Assembly: GCF_002160065.1 (NCBI RefSeq)
Contig: NZ_NFJW01000007.1
Coordinates: 56,609-120,608, forward strand
DNA length: 64,000 nucleotides
Reading direction: 5' to 3'
Source of the DNA: Collinsella sp. An2
GTDB lineage: Bacteria > Actinomycetota > Coriobacteriia > Coriobacteriales > Coriobacteriaceae
The notes under the pieces: model-generated
What the model was told of the DNA's origin: nothing
The model's input: only the letters and a program-made list of their open reading frames with translations
Database searches by the model: none
Shown here: positions 24,872 through 35,382 of the stretch, in pieces
Numbering within the stretch: position 1 is the stretch's first letter
Layout of the letters: the number at the start of each line of letters is the position of its first letter
Translations under genes and position numbers: made by a program

Positions 24872-24930
24872 GTCCCCGGGAAAGACGTCAAGCCGACGAA
24901 AACGTCGGGCTGGCGCGCTTCCCCGGGGAC
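24872..24930. terminator. Nested hairpin between convergent ABC and GH13 genes
   Basis: Outer stem GTCCCCGGGAAAG (24872-24884) with CTTCCCCGGGGAC (24918-24930), 12 of 13 paired; inner stem AGCCGACG (24891-24898) with CGTCGGGCT (24904-24912). No clear T-run. Likely a bidirectional end point for both transcripts. Confidence 0.55.
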
Positions 24931-24934
24931 AGCG

Positions 24935-26302
24935 TTATGCGCGCAGAAGATAGCGCGTCTCATACGGGGAGAGCGAGAGCGTGCCGTCCAGATGGATGGG
25001 ACCCTCCCCCTCGTCGCCCAGCATGTCATAGAAGTCGCCTGCGAGCTCTCCGGCCGCAAGGTCAAACGGCTCGTCCACGGCGTTGACCGCAACAAGCACG
25101 CACTCGGCGTCCTGCCCATCTGCGGCATCGACCGCACGCTCGAACAGCAGCTGCTTGTTGGTGATGACTACGTTTCGATATGCGCCGTAGCACAGCGCCC
25201 GCGACCCAGCGCCACCTCCTGTTCGCGCAGCAATGAGCCGCTCGATATAATCGGTGAGCTCGTTGGGGGCGGGCTCGTCGAACGATGGACGCAGGTCCCA
25301 GTCGTCGTGGGCGCCCTTCACGCCCGTCTGGCCCCACTCGCTGCCGTAATACAAGCACGGAATGCCCGGCATGCCAAACAGCACGCCGTACGCAGGGCGA
25401 ATGCACGCAGGGTCGGTAAGGATGCTCGCCAAGCGCGTGACGTCGTGGTTGTCCGCGAAGCTCAGCAGGTGCAGCCCGCGATAGATGCACCACGGGTCGC
25501 CGCCAAACTGGCGATGCAGCGAATGGGCGATCTCGAACATGTTCTTGCTGTTGAAGCTCGAATACAAGCCCTTGTAGCACTCATAGTTCGTGCAAGAGTG
25601 CAGCATCTGGTCGTTGACGATCTGGCTGTAGTCGCCGTGCAACGTTTCGCCGATGAGCACGAACTCGTGCTCGGGACCGGATGCGGCCGTAAGCTCATTG
25701 GCGACGCCGCGCAAACGACGCATGAAGTCGTGATCGAGAGAATACGCCACGTCCAGACGCAGGCCATCGATCATAAATTGGGAGCGCCACGAACGCACGC
25801 AATCCAACAGATACTCAACGACCTCGGGATTGCGCAGGTTGAGCTTCACAAGGTCGAAGCACCCTTCCCATCCCTCATACCAGAAACCGTCGTTAAAGGC
25901 AGAGTTTCCGTCGAAGTTCGTAAAGAACCAGTCGCGGTACGGAGAATCCCATCGCTTCTCGCGCACGTCTGCAAACGCCCAGAACTCTCGCCCCACGTGG
26001 TTGAACACAGCGTCCAGCACCACGCGTATCCCGCGCTCATGCAGGGTCTCGACCACCGCAGCGAAGTCCTCGTTCGTTCCCAGACGGCAATCGATGCGGT
26101 GTAGGTCGCGCGTGTCGTAGCCGTGCGTGCTGGATTCAAACACCGGGTTGAGCAGGACGGCACCGACGCCGAGGCCCTGAAGGTAGTCCGCCCATTCGGC
26201 AACCTTGCGTATGCGCGGCGCGCACTCGCCGTCGTTGACGCGCGGGGCGCCGCAGAACCCGATGGGATAAATCTGGTAGAACGTACTCTCATATGCCCAC
26301 AT
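24935..26302 (-). CDS. GH13 alpha-glucan hydrolase (maltodextrin/neopullulanase type)
   Basis: A 455-residue family 13 enzyme with no signal peptide, so it acts on imported maltodextrins or related alpha-glucosides in the cytoplasm. The (beta/alpha)8 motifs are VVLDAVFNHVG, DGLRLDVAY (nucleophile Asp184), IGETLHGDY (acid/base Glu219) and SFADNHDVTR (Asp287). A short C-terminal beta domain follows from about residue 385. It is shorter than neopullulanases with an N-terminal domain and resembles compact amylases of gut anaerobes. GAGG precedes the ATG at 26302. It stands alone; the esterase gene upstream is on the same strand with a 247-bp gap. Confidence 0.9.
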   Translation of the reverse strand: MWAYESTFYQIYPIGFCGAPRVNDGECAPRIRKVAEWADYLQGLGVGAVLLNPVFESSTHGYDTRDLHRIDCRLGTNEDFAAVVETLHERGIRVVLDAVFNHVGREFWAFADVREKRWDSPYRDWFFTNFDGNSAFNDGFWYEGWEGCFDLVKLNLRNPEVVEYLLDCVRSWRSQFMIDGLRLDVAYSLDHDFMRRLRGVANELTAASGPEHEFVLIGETLHGDYSQIVNDQMLHSCTNYECYKGLYSSFNSKNMFEIAHSLHRQFGGDPWCIYRGLHLLSFADNHDVTRLASILTDPACIRPAYGVLFGMPGIPCLYYGSEWGQTGVKGAHDDWDLRPSFDEPAPNELTDYIERLIAARTGGGAGSRALCYGAYRNVVITNKQLLFERAVDAADGQDAECVLVAVNAVDEPFDLAAGELAGDFYDMLGDEGEGPIHLDGTLSLSPYETRYLLRA

Positions 26303-26549
26303 GACGACCTCCTAGTTGACGGGTTGTCCACGTGCCAGTGTAGCGTACGGGCGACGCGGCCGGCGGCAGCGCCGTTGGCAAGGCCACGCGCGCCGCTCGC
26401 CGATACGCCAAAGCTGGAGGCGCCGTCCACAGGAACAAGCAAACCGCCCAGCCTCGCCCGTCGATACCAGGAAAGCTACCCGCGCCCCCGGCGGTCAAGT
26501 GCTACCGTCACGCCGCGAAACCGCTGCGAAAGAAATCGCGTGCCAAGCG

Positions 26550-27455
26550 CTACGCGACGCCCTGGCGCGCAAGGAACGCGCATGCGAGGTCGAACCAAGC
26601 GCCAACGGCTCGCTGCTGCTCTTCGTTCTCAAAGCAGGTGTTGCGGTTTGCGACCGAAAGGCAGTGGCCTCCCTGATCGAACACATGGACCTCATGCGCC
26701 ACGCCCTCGCGTGCCAGCGCGGCGGCGAAGGCATGGACCTGGACGATGGGGCAGGTCTTGTCGTCGGCCGTACCCCACACGAAGGTGGGCGGGACATCGC
26801 GCGTCACGTGGGTTGTGGGGCAGACATCCTTCAGACGCTCTTCGGTCGCCTCGCCACCCACGACCATCGATAGATAGTCGTTAAGCAGGTCGCGCCCCGT
26901 CTTGCCGCCCGTCTTGGGCACACGCAAGTCAATGCGAGGGTCGCGCGTCCGCTCATCGCGCGTGACGCGCAGATCGATGAGCGGGTATCCCAGCACCACG
27001 GCATCGGGGCGGATGCGCTCCGGCCGGTCACCTACGAGAGAAGCAAAATCGCGGTCCTTCCACGACGTCGCGACCGAGGCACATATAAAACCGCCCGCAG
27101 AGAAGCCGACGGCACACACCTTATCGGGGTCGACGCGCCATGCCTCAGCGTTGGCGCGAACCGTCGCGAGCATCTTCGCCAGATCGGCCTCAGGGGCAGG
27201 ATAAGAAACATCGCCGGTGGAGTTCGTCACATAATCGAGCACGAATGCCTGGTAGCCAGCGTTAAGGAATGCAAATGCCACCGGCTCCTGCTCGTGCTCG
27301 GCAACACGCTGAAACGCCCCTCCCCCGCAGATGACAGCGGCGGGACGCCGCTCGTCCGGCTTGCCGGGAAGCGCATCTGCTAAGTAGGCGGTATAGGTCG
27401 CCGGATGCTCCGCGGTGGACTCGTCTCCCCAGAGGGCATGCTGCTCGATGATCAT
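26550..27455 (-). CDS. Alpha/beta-hydrolase, acetyl-esterase-like
   Basis: A 301-residue alpha/beta-hydrolase of the carbohydrate esterase/BD-FAE type. The oxyanion region is VICGGGAFQR, the nucleophile elbow GFSAGG has Ser119, and the other triad residues are probably Asp231 or Asp232 (WGTADDKTC) and His264 (DQGGHCLS). There is no signal peptide. Likely it removes acetyl groups from sugars or oligosaccharides in the cytoplasm. ATG 27455 is chosen because the fold begins there; CGGAG lies nine bases upstream, and a longer frame adds 34 residues without family character. It may belong with the GH13 gene functionally. Confidence 0.85.
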   Translation of the reverse strand: MIIEQHALWGDESTAEHPATYTAYLADALPGKPDERRPAAVICGGGAFQRVAEHEQEPVAFAFLNAGYQAFVLDYVTNSTGDVSYPAPEADLAKMLATVRANAEAWRVDPDKVCAVGFSAGGFICASVATSWKDRDFASLVGDRPERIRPDAVVLGYPLIDLRVTRDERTRDPRIDLRVPKTGGKTGRDLLNDYLSMVVGGEATEERLKDVCPTTHVTRDVPPTFVWGTADDKTCPIVQVHAFAAALAREGVAHEVHVFDQGGHCLSVANRNTCFENEEQQRAVGAWFDLACAFLARQGVA

Positions 27456-27612
27456 GTGATAGTGCTCCGTTTCTGGCTGTCGTTGCAATGGGTGATTCGA
27501 GTGTAGCGTCTTTCGCGCCAAAGCGGCGCCCGTGAAGCGCCGGAACCTGAAGCCCACACGGTTTGTAACCCACCCTTTTCAAGCCAAACGCCGCTCGAAA
27601 TCGCTAAAACAT

Positions 27613-27832
27613 AAACGAGTGGTCAATTTACCCACTGAAGTAGTTTTCACAATCAGTATGCATTGCGTTTACGGGCACCCGCATGGCCCTCATTTCCAAA
27701 ACTGGCTGTACGAACGAACCCGTGAACGTTCAGAAGAATGAAATTTACTTCTTTTGCCCGGCATGGCCGCACCGGTCGCCGGCCAACCTTTGCAGAAAAA
27801 ACTACCTCAGTGGGTAAATTGACCACTCGTTT
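27613..27832. repeat. 220-bp MITE-like element with 35-bp inverted ends
   Basis: The arms at 27613-27647 and 27798-27832 begin AAACGAGTGGTCAATTTACC and are complementary at 34 of 35 positions. The 150-bp centre encodes nothing I can support. No clear target duplication is visible. Its GGTCAATTT-x-CCC core also occurs in the 52-bp array at 46401-46808. Confidence 0.75.
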
Positions 27833-27976
27833 GATTTCTTATAATTCCGCCTCGATAAGGCGCGCATATTCCGGCCACTATTTCATGAATCTTTGCATAA
27901 CTAGGTGCGAGCGGCCCGCAACGTACCCTTTCGCAGCAAGTGCGAGGCCGCCAAGGCCTCATGCTGGCATCGAGCA

Positions 27977-28011
27977 GTGGGCGGACAGCCGCGTAGCGGC
28001 TGTCCGCCCAC
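27977..28011. terminator. Perfect 16-bp hairpin upstream of the metal operon
   Basis: GTGGGCGGACAGCCGC (27977-27992) pairs completely with 27996-28011 across a 3-base loop. No gene ends nearby and there is no T-run, so it may be an attenuator-like or element-derived structure rather than a true terminator. Confidence 0.5.
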
Positions 28012-28209
28012 CTTACGTTACCAATGCACATACCTGTAAGAGAGTCCCTCAAGCAGTCCGAGCCCGACTTGGCGCCGCACACAACGCCATTCCCGATCTG
28101 ACACCATTTGCAGCCCCGAACACAACGCTTTTTTCAATCCAGCACCATGCGCAACCCCGAACCGCTTGCCAGCAATTCCAACCGGTAGCGGATTGATCAA
28201 ACAAGTTTC

Positions 28210-28269
28210 TTGACATATGAGTGCGTGTTCATATAATCGCAATTAACAAACACATGAACATCTGTTCAT
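28210..28269 (+). promoter_or_regulatory. Metal-operon promoter with two ArsR/SmtB operators
   Basis: TTGACA (28210-28215), 16 bp, TATAAT (28232-28237): both hexamers are perfect consensus. The palindrome ATGAACATCTGTTCAT (28254-28269) and a weaker one ATGAGTGCGTGTTCAT (28217-28232) both show the TGAA-N6-TTCA type of SmtB/CzrA sites; the second overlaps the spacer and -10. This is the arrangement expected for metal-relieved repression by the ArsR protein encoded next. Confidence 0.85.
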
Positions 28270-28285
28270 ACGAGAAAGGAACACG

Positions 28286-28618
28286 ATGGCTGACCAGGAA
28301 CCCCCTGTCCCCGACGAAGCAAAGGAATGCTGCATGCCCGATGAAGAGCTGCTCTATGACCTTGCAGACCTCTTCAAAGTGTTCAGCGACACCACGCGCA
28401 TCAAAATCCTCTACTCGCTCTTCGATGAGCCTCGCTCGGTGGGCAGCATTGCCGAAACCATCGGCGCTACCCAAAGCGCCGTCTCGCACCAGCTCCGCAT
28501 TCTCAAGCAGGCGCGCCTCGTGCGCTTCGACCGAGACGGGCGCAGCCTCATCTACTCACTTGCCGACGATCACGTGCACACCATGCTTGCCCAGGGCATG
28601 AACCATATCTGCGAATAG
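28286..28618 (+). CDS. ArsR/SmtB-family metal-sensing repressor (CadC/CzrA-like)
   Basis: A 110-residue winged-helix repressor (LADLFKVFSDTTRIKILYSL, TQSAVSHQLRILKQARLV). Possible metal ligands are Cys15-Cys16 near the N-terminus (KECCMPDE), as in CadC-type alpha-3N sites, and a C-terminal alpha-5 set in DDHVHTMLAQGMNHICE, as in SmtB/CzrA. It heads the operon with the HMA protein and the P1B-ATPase and has two operators in its promoter. It probably releases DNA on binding Zn, Cd or Pb. Confidence 0.9.
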   Translation: MADQEPPVPDEAKECCMPDEELLYDLADLFKVFSDTTRIKILYSLFDEPRSVGSIAETIGATQSAVSHQLRILKQARLVRFDRDGRSLIYSLADDHVHTMLAQGMNHICE

Positions 28619-28698
28619 CGCCGGACCCGATTCGACCTGCCTTCGCACCACATGTCACGCAATCCCGCCCCCTCAAAGGCCTCATGAAAGGAACGACC

Positions 28699-28917
28699 AT
28701 GCGTAAGTCCTACAAGCTCGACGAGATCGACTGCGCAAATTGCGCTCGCAAGCTCGAAGACGCCATCAACAAGCTCGAAGGAGTCCAAAAGGCCACGGTG
28801 AACTTCATGACCCAGAAGCTTACCCTCACCGCCGACGACGCGTCCTTCGACGACGTGTTCGAACGCGTCGTGAAGCTGGCCGCCGACATCGAGCCCGACT
28901 GCGAAATCCTTCGCTAG
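28699..28917 (+). CDS. Free heavy-metal-associated (HMA) domain protein
   Basis: A 72-residue single HMA domain with the metal motif DCANCARKLE (C-x2-C) near residue 13 and a ferredoxin-like alternation of helices and strands. It probably passes Zn/Cd to the ATPase encoded 99 bp downstream, which lacks its own HMA domain. ATG 28699 follows AAAGG; an ATG 15 bases upstream has no good spacing. The second gene of the metal operon. Confidence 0.88.
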   Translation: MRKSYKLDEIDCANCARKLEDAINKLEGVQKATVNFMTQKLTLTADDASFDDVFERVVKLAADIEPDCEILR

Positions 28918-29016
28918 CGCCGCCCCGCGTCCGACCGCGGCGCCCATACAGCCGCTGGGACACACGTCACACATTGCCCGATTATGTAGCCCCGTCATCT
29001 AGAAGGTGAATCCGTC

Positions 29017-30924
<1,908 letters not shown>

Positions 30925-30992
30925 GGCGGCACAGGCACGCGGCGCTCACCCGCGCGATGCCTTAAGTCGCCTCCAGACGATAAGCGCCACGA

Positions 30993-31036
30993 AGGGGCGG
31001 TTCCCCAGAGCACAAGCCCGGGAACCGCCCCTATTA
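30993..31036 (+). terminator. Terminator after the metal operon
   Basis: Perfect 13-bp stem AGGGGCGGTTCCC (30993-31005) with GGGAACCGCCCCT (31020-31032), followed by ATTATG. It lies between the ATPase gene and the convergent acetyltransferase gene. Confidence 0.75.
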
Positions 31037-31064
31037 TGTGCGGCGACATGTGTGACAAACGCAA

Positions 31065-31640
31065 TTATTGCGGTCGATCGGCATCGGTTATCGGGCGCAG
31101 CACACGGCACGGATTGCCCACTGCGATCACTCCCGCAGGCACATCGTGCGTCACCACGCTGCCAGCCCCGATCACGCTTCCGCGTCCGACGGTCACGCCG
31201 GGCAGAAGCGTCACGTTGGCCCCAAGCCAGACGTCGTCTTCAACCGTGATGGGCAACGCGCGCTCCAGCCCCGCGTTGCGCTCCTCTGCCGTAAGCGGAT
31301 GCTGAGCGGTGTACATACCGCAATACGGGCCGATGAATACGTGGCTTCCGATTGTGATGGGCGCGCCGTCCATGAGGTACGCATGATGGTTCACAAACGA
31401 TGCGTCGCCGATATGAACGTTGTAGCCGTAATCGACGTTGAGCGGAGTGAGCAGCTCGACATCGCGGCCAAGGCTTCCGAGAAGCCCATCGAGAACCTTG
31501 CGCCTCATATCGACCTGGTCGGGTGCCAGCGCGTTGAGGCGAAAGACCGCCCGCTCGGCCTCCATGCGCTCGGCAAGCAGCTCGCGGTCGAAATTCGCGT
31601 CGTACCAACGTCCCTGGTCGCGCTTGTCCTTTTCGGTCAT
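31065..31640 (-). CDS. maa: Maltose/galactoside O-acetyltransferase-type protein
   Basis: A 191-residue left-handed beta-helix acetyltransferase of the Maa/LacA group. The N-terminal Mac domain (about 1-55), hexapeptide repeats and the catalytic His in YTAQHPLTAEERN are present, together with GNPCRVLRPI near the end. It would acetylate a sugar with acetyl-CoA in the cytoplasm. AAAGG precedes the ATG. It is 32 bp downstream of a ROK regulator on the same strand, so the two are probably one operon and the substrate is likely a sugar sensed by that regulator. Confidence 0.9.
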   Translation of the reverse strand: MTEKDKRDQGRWYDANFDRELLAERMEAERAVFRLNALAPDQVDMRRKVLDGLLGSLGRDVELLTPLNVDYGYNVHIGDASFVNHHAYLMDGAPITIGSHVFIGPYCGMYTAQHPLTAEERNAGLERALPITVEDDVWLGANVTLLPGVTVGRGSVIGAGSVVTHDVPAGVIAVGNPCRVLRPITDADRPQ

Positions 31641-31672
31641 GGCCCATCCTTTCCCACTTAGGTAGGTCGTTG

Positions 31673-32698
31673 TCATTCCACCCCATACAGCGGCGCGGCC
31701 CGCAGCGCGCCCGCCTCCAGCCGAGCGTCGAGCGCCCGCGCCACGAGACCGCGCACATAGCCGTTCTCCATGTTGTCCCGATAATCCAACTGCGGCAGAT
31801 AGCGGCGCGGAATCCAAGACGCCAGCAAGCCATCGACTTCCTCGAGCGTCTTTTCGTCTACGAGCTCGCCCGTACAAAGAATGAGGTCGGGGTTAACCAC
31901 CGTCACCACAGAGGCAAGGCAATGTGCCACCAGCTCCGGACAAGGCGCTGTGAAGTCTGTAGGCTCGGGAGCTTCAAGACGGCCGCCGCGCTCCGCCGGG
32001 ACAAATCCCACCATGCCGGCAAAGCTTCCCGCACCTTCCACGACAACGCCTCGATAGACGGTCGCCGTTCCCGGGCGAACGCCCTCGGGGAAATACGCGA
32101 CGGTCACGACCTCGTCATTGATGCCAAGCTCGCGATACAGGCCATATGCCGCGGTGTGCATGTCGTTTCCCGCCACCGTCGTCAGGCCAAGGGCGTTTTC
32201 GACGAGGGAGACGATCGGGGCCCCATCGAGCTCAGAGATGTCGCAGTCGCGCACAAATCTTCCCTGTATGATGCCGGGCACCCCAAGGGACACCTGAACA
32301 ACCTCGGGATGCTGTGTCCTCGCGTGCTCTAAGGCATCGACCAGAGCCCGGGCATCCAGATAGCCCAGGCGCTCCTCGCTGCGCGCAAGGACACGCCCCG
32401 TCACCGACACGACCAGCAGGGACAGTACGCGCTCTCCGCCTTTAAGCTCGCAGTAGGCCGCAAGGATCGGCGCCGCCGATTCGTTCACGCGATAGAGTGC
32501 GGCGCTTCTGCCGGCACGGCCTTGCACGCGCTCGGTGAGCACGACCTCTCCTGCAGCCTCCATCTCGTTGAGGGCCCCGTTGCACGTCGCAACAGAAAGC
32601 CCGGTCAGCCGCGACAGCTCGCGCTTGCTGCAGGCACGCCCCTCCCACAGTATGCGACGAATGGCATTCTTGCTCGTCTCGGACACGGCAGCGCGCAT
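31673..32698 (-). CDS. ROK-family transcriptional regulator (NagC/XylR type)
   Basis: A 341-residue protein with an N-terminal winged helix (residues 5-60, SKRELSRLTGLSVATCNGAL) and a ROK sugar-kinase-like domain. The phosphate and sugar regions are altered (VSLGVPGIIQGRFV; GNDMHTAAYGLY), and the zinc-type cysteine cluster of ROK kinases is not seen, so it is a regulator rather than a kinase. It is the first gene before the acetyltransferase. AAAGGGG precedes the ATG. An A/T-rich palindrome at 32727-32747, 30 bp upstream, is a candidate operator. Confidence 0.85.
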   Translation of the reverse strand: MRAAVSETSKNAIRRILWEGRACSKRELSRLTGLSVATCNGALNEMEAAGEVVLTERVQGRAGRSAALYRVNESAAPILAAYCELKGGERVLSLLVVSVTGRVLARSEERLGYLDARALVDALEHARTQHPEVVQVSLGVPGIIQGRFVRDCDISELDGAPIVSLVENALGLTTVAGNDMHTAAYGLYRELGINDEVVTVAYFPEGVRPGTATVYRGVVVEGAGSFAGMVGFVPAERGGRLEAPEPTDFTAPCPELVAHCLASVVTVVNPDLILCTGELVDEKTLEEVDGLLASWIPRRYLPQLDYRDNMENGYVRGLVARALDARLEAGALRAAPLYGVE

Positions 32699-32726
32699 GG
32701 AACCCCTTTCCGTATTTTTATGCTAT

Positions 32727-32747
32727 TTATTATATATGCTGTAATAA
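32727..32747. promoter_or_regulatory. Candidate ROK operator
   Basis: TTATTA-N9-TAATAA (32727-32732, 32742-32747) in an unusually AT-rich segment between the ROK gene and the divergent DedA gene. NagC-type sites are A/T-rich dyads of this kind. The same segment may hold the promoters of both genes. Confidence 0.5.
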
Positions 32748-32900
32748 TAAGTACAACCAAAATGACGAAACCGCGCGTAACGCAACGGTAAGCCCTATGC
32801 GGGGGTACGGTGGAAAACCGCTCTACCCTTCCCTCTTCCGCTACACTTCCCACAGCACGGAAATGCGCCGCAAAGGGGCGCATCCGATCAAAGGAGCGTC

Positions 32901-33593
32901 ATGGAAGACCTGTTCTTCAATTTCATCAATCAGTTCGGCTACTTCGCGGTGGGCGCGCTCATCTTCATCGAGAACATCTTTCCGCCCATCCCCAGCGAGC
33001 TGATCTTGCCTCTATCGGGCTTTTTCACCACCACGACCGACATGGTCCTGCCCCTCGTCATCGTCTCGGCAACCGCGGGGTCGGTCTTCGGCGCCTATAT
33101 CCTCTACGGCATCGGCTATGTGCTCAATCGTGACCGCCTCATGCGTTTCTTCGAGACGCGCCCCATGCGTCTTTTGGGATTCAAGGGCGAAGACATCGCC
33201 AAGGCCATCGATTGGTTCGACCGCCGCGGCCAGGTTTCGGTACTCATCTGCCGTTTCGTGCCGATCGTACGCAGCCTCATTTCCATCCCCGCAGGCGTGG
33301 CGCGCATGAACATGGTCAAGTTCGCCATCTACACACTTCTGGGCTCTGCGGTATGGAACACCGTGCTGTGCTCGCTGGGCGCCGCCGCCGGCAGCGCGTG
33401 GGAGACCGTGACCGAGCAGGCCAACTGGGTCTCTGACGTCGTGAAATACGTCATCATCGCCATCGTCGTGGTGGTCGCCATCTTCTGGATCGTAAAGCGC
33501 ATCATCCCCAACCTAAAAGGCGAGAACAAGGAAAACAAGGACGACGCGGATACGGGCAACGACAGCGGCTACACTCCGACGCACATGAAATAG
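32901..33593 (+). CDS. DedA-family membrane protein
   Basis: A 230-residue DedA/SNARE-associated family protein. The family segments are ENIFPPIPSELILPLSGF near the N-terminus and CRFVPIVRSLISIPAGVARM in the middle, with several membrane or re-entrant helices and a charged C-terminal tail. Relatives help flip undecaprenyl phosphate or other lipids and maintain membrane potential. GGAG lies before the ATG. It is a single gene followed by a rho-independent terminator. Confidence 0.9.
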   Translation: MEDLFFNFINQFGYFAVGALIFIENIFPPIPSELILPLSGFFTTTTDMVLPLVIVSATAGSVFGAYILYGIGYVLNRDRLMRFFETRPMRLLGFKGEDIAKAIDWFDRRGQVSVLICRFVPIVRSLISIPAGVARMNMVKFAIYTLLGSAVWNTVLCSLGAAAGSAWETVTEQANWVSDVVKYVIIAIVVVVAIFWIVKRIIPNLKGENKENKDDADTGNDSGYTPTHMK

Positions 33594-33654
33594 TTGCGGT
33601 GGATTGTGCCCTGTAGAGGCACGCCCGCAACACACGAAGCATAGATACGTCTAG

Positions 33655-33681
33655 GGCGTCGGCGCAAGCCGGCGCCTTTTT
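33655..33681 (+). terminator. Rho-independent terminator after the DedA gene
   Basis: Stem GGCGTCGGC (33655-33663) with GCCGGCGCC (33668-33676), four-base loop, then TTTTT. Confidence 0.8.
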
Positions 33682-33832
33682 CATATGAATGTGGGCGGCA
33701 CATAATGGAAAGCTGTCGGAGGGCGACGGTCATGCCGTGTGCCTCGCCGAACACGCGGTCGCGACCGTGGGCCCGGCCGATGAGCGGTGTAACGAAACGT
33801 CATACCCGTGCCGAAAGGCCTATAGCCCTGAC

Positions 33833-34207
33833 CTATCGCGGCGAAAGATCCGATAGGTACGATTTAAGCTTGTGAAACGAATCATCCGAAAGGCAGTGCT
33901 CCATGTGGCAGCCTTCCTCGGCGGCGCGATCTGCCTCGACACCCGCAGCCACAAGCAGGCTGCAGAAGAACTCGTGACGCTCCAGCATGCGCTCCGCGAC
34001 CTCACGGCCGGCATCGGTCAGCCGCACATCGCGTTTGATCATTTCCACATATCCGCGCGCCTCGAGGTTCGCCATGGCCTTCGAGACGCTCGCCTTGGTG
34101 ACGCCCAGCCGCGCCGCAATGTCGACCGAGCGCACGCTGCCGCGCTCGATCTGCAGCATCAAGATGGCCTCGAGGTAATCCTCGCCTGATTCGTGGAGGG
34201 TCGTCAT
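33833..34207 (-). CDS. DtxR/MntR-family metal-dependent regulator
   Basis: A 124-residue regulator with the DtxR-type winged helix (EDYLEAILMLQ, VRSVDIAARLGVTKASVSKA) and dimerisation/metal region (ERHEFFCSLL, EGCHMEHCLSDD). The Glu/His ligands HE and the CHMEH segment match the family's metal site; there is no C-terminal SH3 domain, as in MntR. Probably it senses Mn2+ or Fe2+. The start overlaps nothing and has AAAGG. No transporter is adjacent, so its targets are elsewhere. Confidence 0.87.
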   Translation of the reverse strand: MTTLHESGEDYLEAILMLQIERGSVRSVDIAARLGVTKASVSKAMANLEARGYVEMIKRDVRLTDAGREVAERMLERHEFFCSLLVAAGVEADRAAEEGCHMEHCLSDDSFHKLKSYLSDLSPR

Positions 34208-34222
34208 GGGCGGACCTTTCGC

Positions 34223-34268
34223 AAGCTTGAGGGTAGCTCGTCGCTCCCCTGTTAGTTAACTCAAGCTT
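34223..34268. promoter_or_regulatory. Inverted repeat upstream of the MntR-like gene
   Basis: AAGCTTGAG (34223-34231) and its complement CTCAAGCTT (34260-34268), with the palindrome AGTTAACT (34254-34261) overlapping the right arm. The DtxR family often autoregulates through such dyads; this is a candidate only. Confidence 0.4.
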
Positions 34269-34424
34269 ACTCTATCCGAACCCCCTGCGATAATCCAGGC
34301 GCTAACAGGATGACCATATGTTACCGGCGGCGGAACAAAACGGGGGCAGGGCTGCCGAGCGGTCGCGCGCGCCGCGTGTCAGGCACGCAGGCCGGCCACG
34401 CCGCGCGCCGGCCTTATGCGCCGG

Positions 34425-35192
34425 CTACAGCATCCCCAGCTTCTCGCAGGCGTTCCAGATTCCGTCGTGGTCCACGTCGTCGGTCACCATGTCGGCGCGC
34501 TCCTTGACGGCATCCCACGCGTTTCCCATGGCAACGCCGGTTCCCACCGCGTCAAACATGCTCAGGTCGTTTTCTCCGTCACCGAATGCGACGGCCTCGT
34601 CCGGGGAGATGCCGAAGCGCTCGAGCGTCGCCGTAACGCCCACCTTCTTGCCGCCGCCCGCAGGCAGGATATCGCAGAAGAGGTCCGTCCAACGCGTATG
34701 CTCAAGCGTCGGGATGAGCTTCAGGTACTCCCCTTCTTCCTCCGGACTAACGAACATGCAGAACTGATACACCGGCGCATCGAAAGCGTGGTCGATGTCA
34801 TCCTGCTCGTAGACAAGGCCGGAATTCTGCGCCGTCTGGGTCACGCGCGGACTGAGCTCATTGGCGAAGGCCCGGTCGCGCTGCATGACCAGCACGTCGA
34901 AGCAGCCTGCCTTGACCCGGTCGACGACGGCCTCGACATCGCGGCGCGGAATATGGTTCTCGTGGTAGATGCCGTGCTCGTCATAGCACAGCTGCCCTGA
35001 AAGCGACACATAGGCATCGAAGCCCTGGCGCAACTCCTCGGGAAGCTGGTAGGACGGACGCCCCGACGAGATGACGATCTTGATCCCCCTCTCGCGCAGG
35101 CGAGCGAGCGCGCGCCGCGTCGAAGGCGGCATCCCGTGGGTTTTAAAGCTCAACAACGTGCCGTCGATGTCGAAAAACGCGGCCTTGATCAC
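34425..35192 (-). CDS. Cof-type HAD phosphatase
   Basis: A 255-residue HAD phosphatase of the Cof/C2B type. Motif I is FFDIDGTLLSF near residue 8, motif II is VISSGRPS, motif III/IV is AFGDGENDLSMF. Such proteins dephosphorylate sugar phosphates or flavin-type phosphates; the exact substrate is unknown. A GTG start at 35192 is chosen because GGAGG is six bases upstream and the product begins right at the fold; the ATG of a longer frame lacks that. Confidence 0.88.
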   Translation of the reverse strand: MIKAAFFDIDGTLLSFKTHGMPPSTRRALARLRERGIKIVISSGRPSYQLPEELRQGFDAYVSLSGQLCYDEHGIYHENHIPRRDVEAVVDRVKAGCFDVLVMQRDRAFANELSPRVTQTAQNSGLVYEQDDIDHAFDAPVYQFCMFVSPEEEGEYLKLIPTLEHTRWTDLFCDILPAGGGKKVGVTATLERFGISPDEAVAFGDGENDLSMFDAVGTGVAMGNAWDAVKERADMVTDDVDHDGIWNACEKLGML

Positions 35193-35382
35193 ATCGTCCT
35201 CCACTCGTGGTAGCCCTTTAGCCCGACTCATTGTATCCAACGGACAGCCTCGAAGCACGCTGACGACCCATTGAGCACGATGCTGCAACGAGCCTGCATA
35301 ACCTGCCCGTCGCCCGGTCTGCTAGGATGGTTGGGATAACGCATCGAGGTGCCGACGGCGCCTCTAGAAAAGGAACGGTCTC

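Larger units (their letters stand above)
27456..28209. other. Gene-free 750-bp region with repeat elements
   Basis: I find no supported gene. Open frames at 27738-28196 (+) and 27807-28082 (-) lack family similarity and overlap repeats. The region holds the 35-bp inverted-repeat element (27613-27832), a small hairpin GAGGCC/GGCCTC (27944-27960) and a perfect 16-bp hairpin (27977-28011). The base composition is lower in GC than the flanking genes. Confidence 0.6.

Noticed and set aside
27738-28196. 152-residue frame in the region upstream of the metal operon
   Set aside because: It runs through the inverted-repeat element and hairpins; the translation is low-complexity and matches no family.
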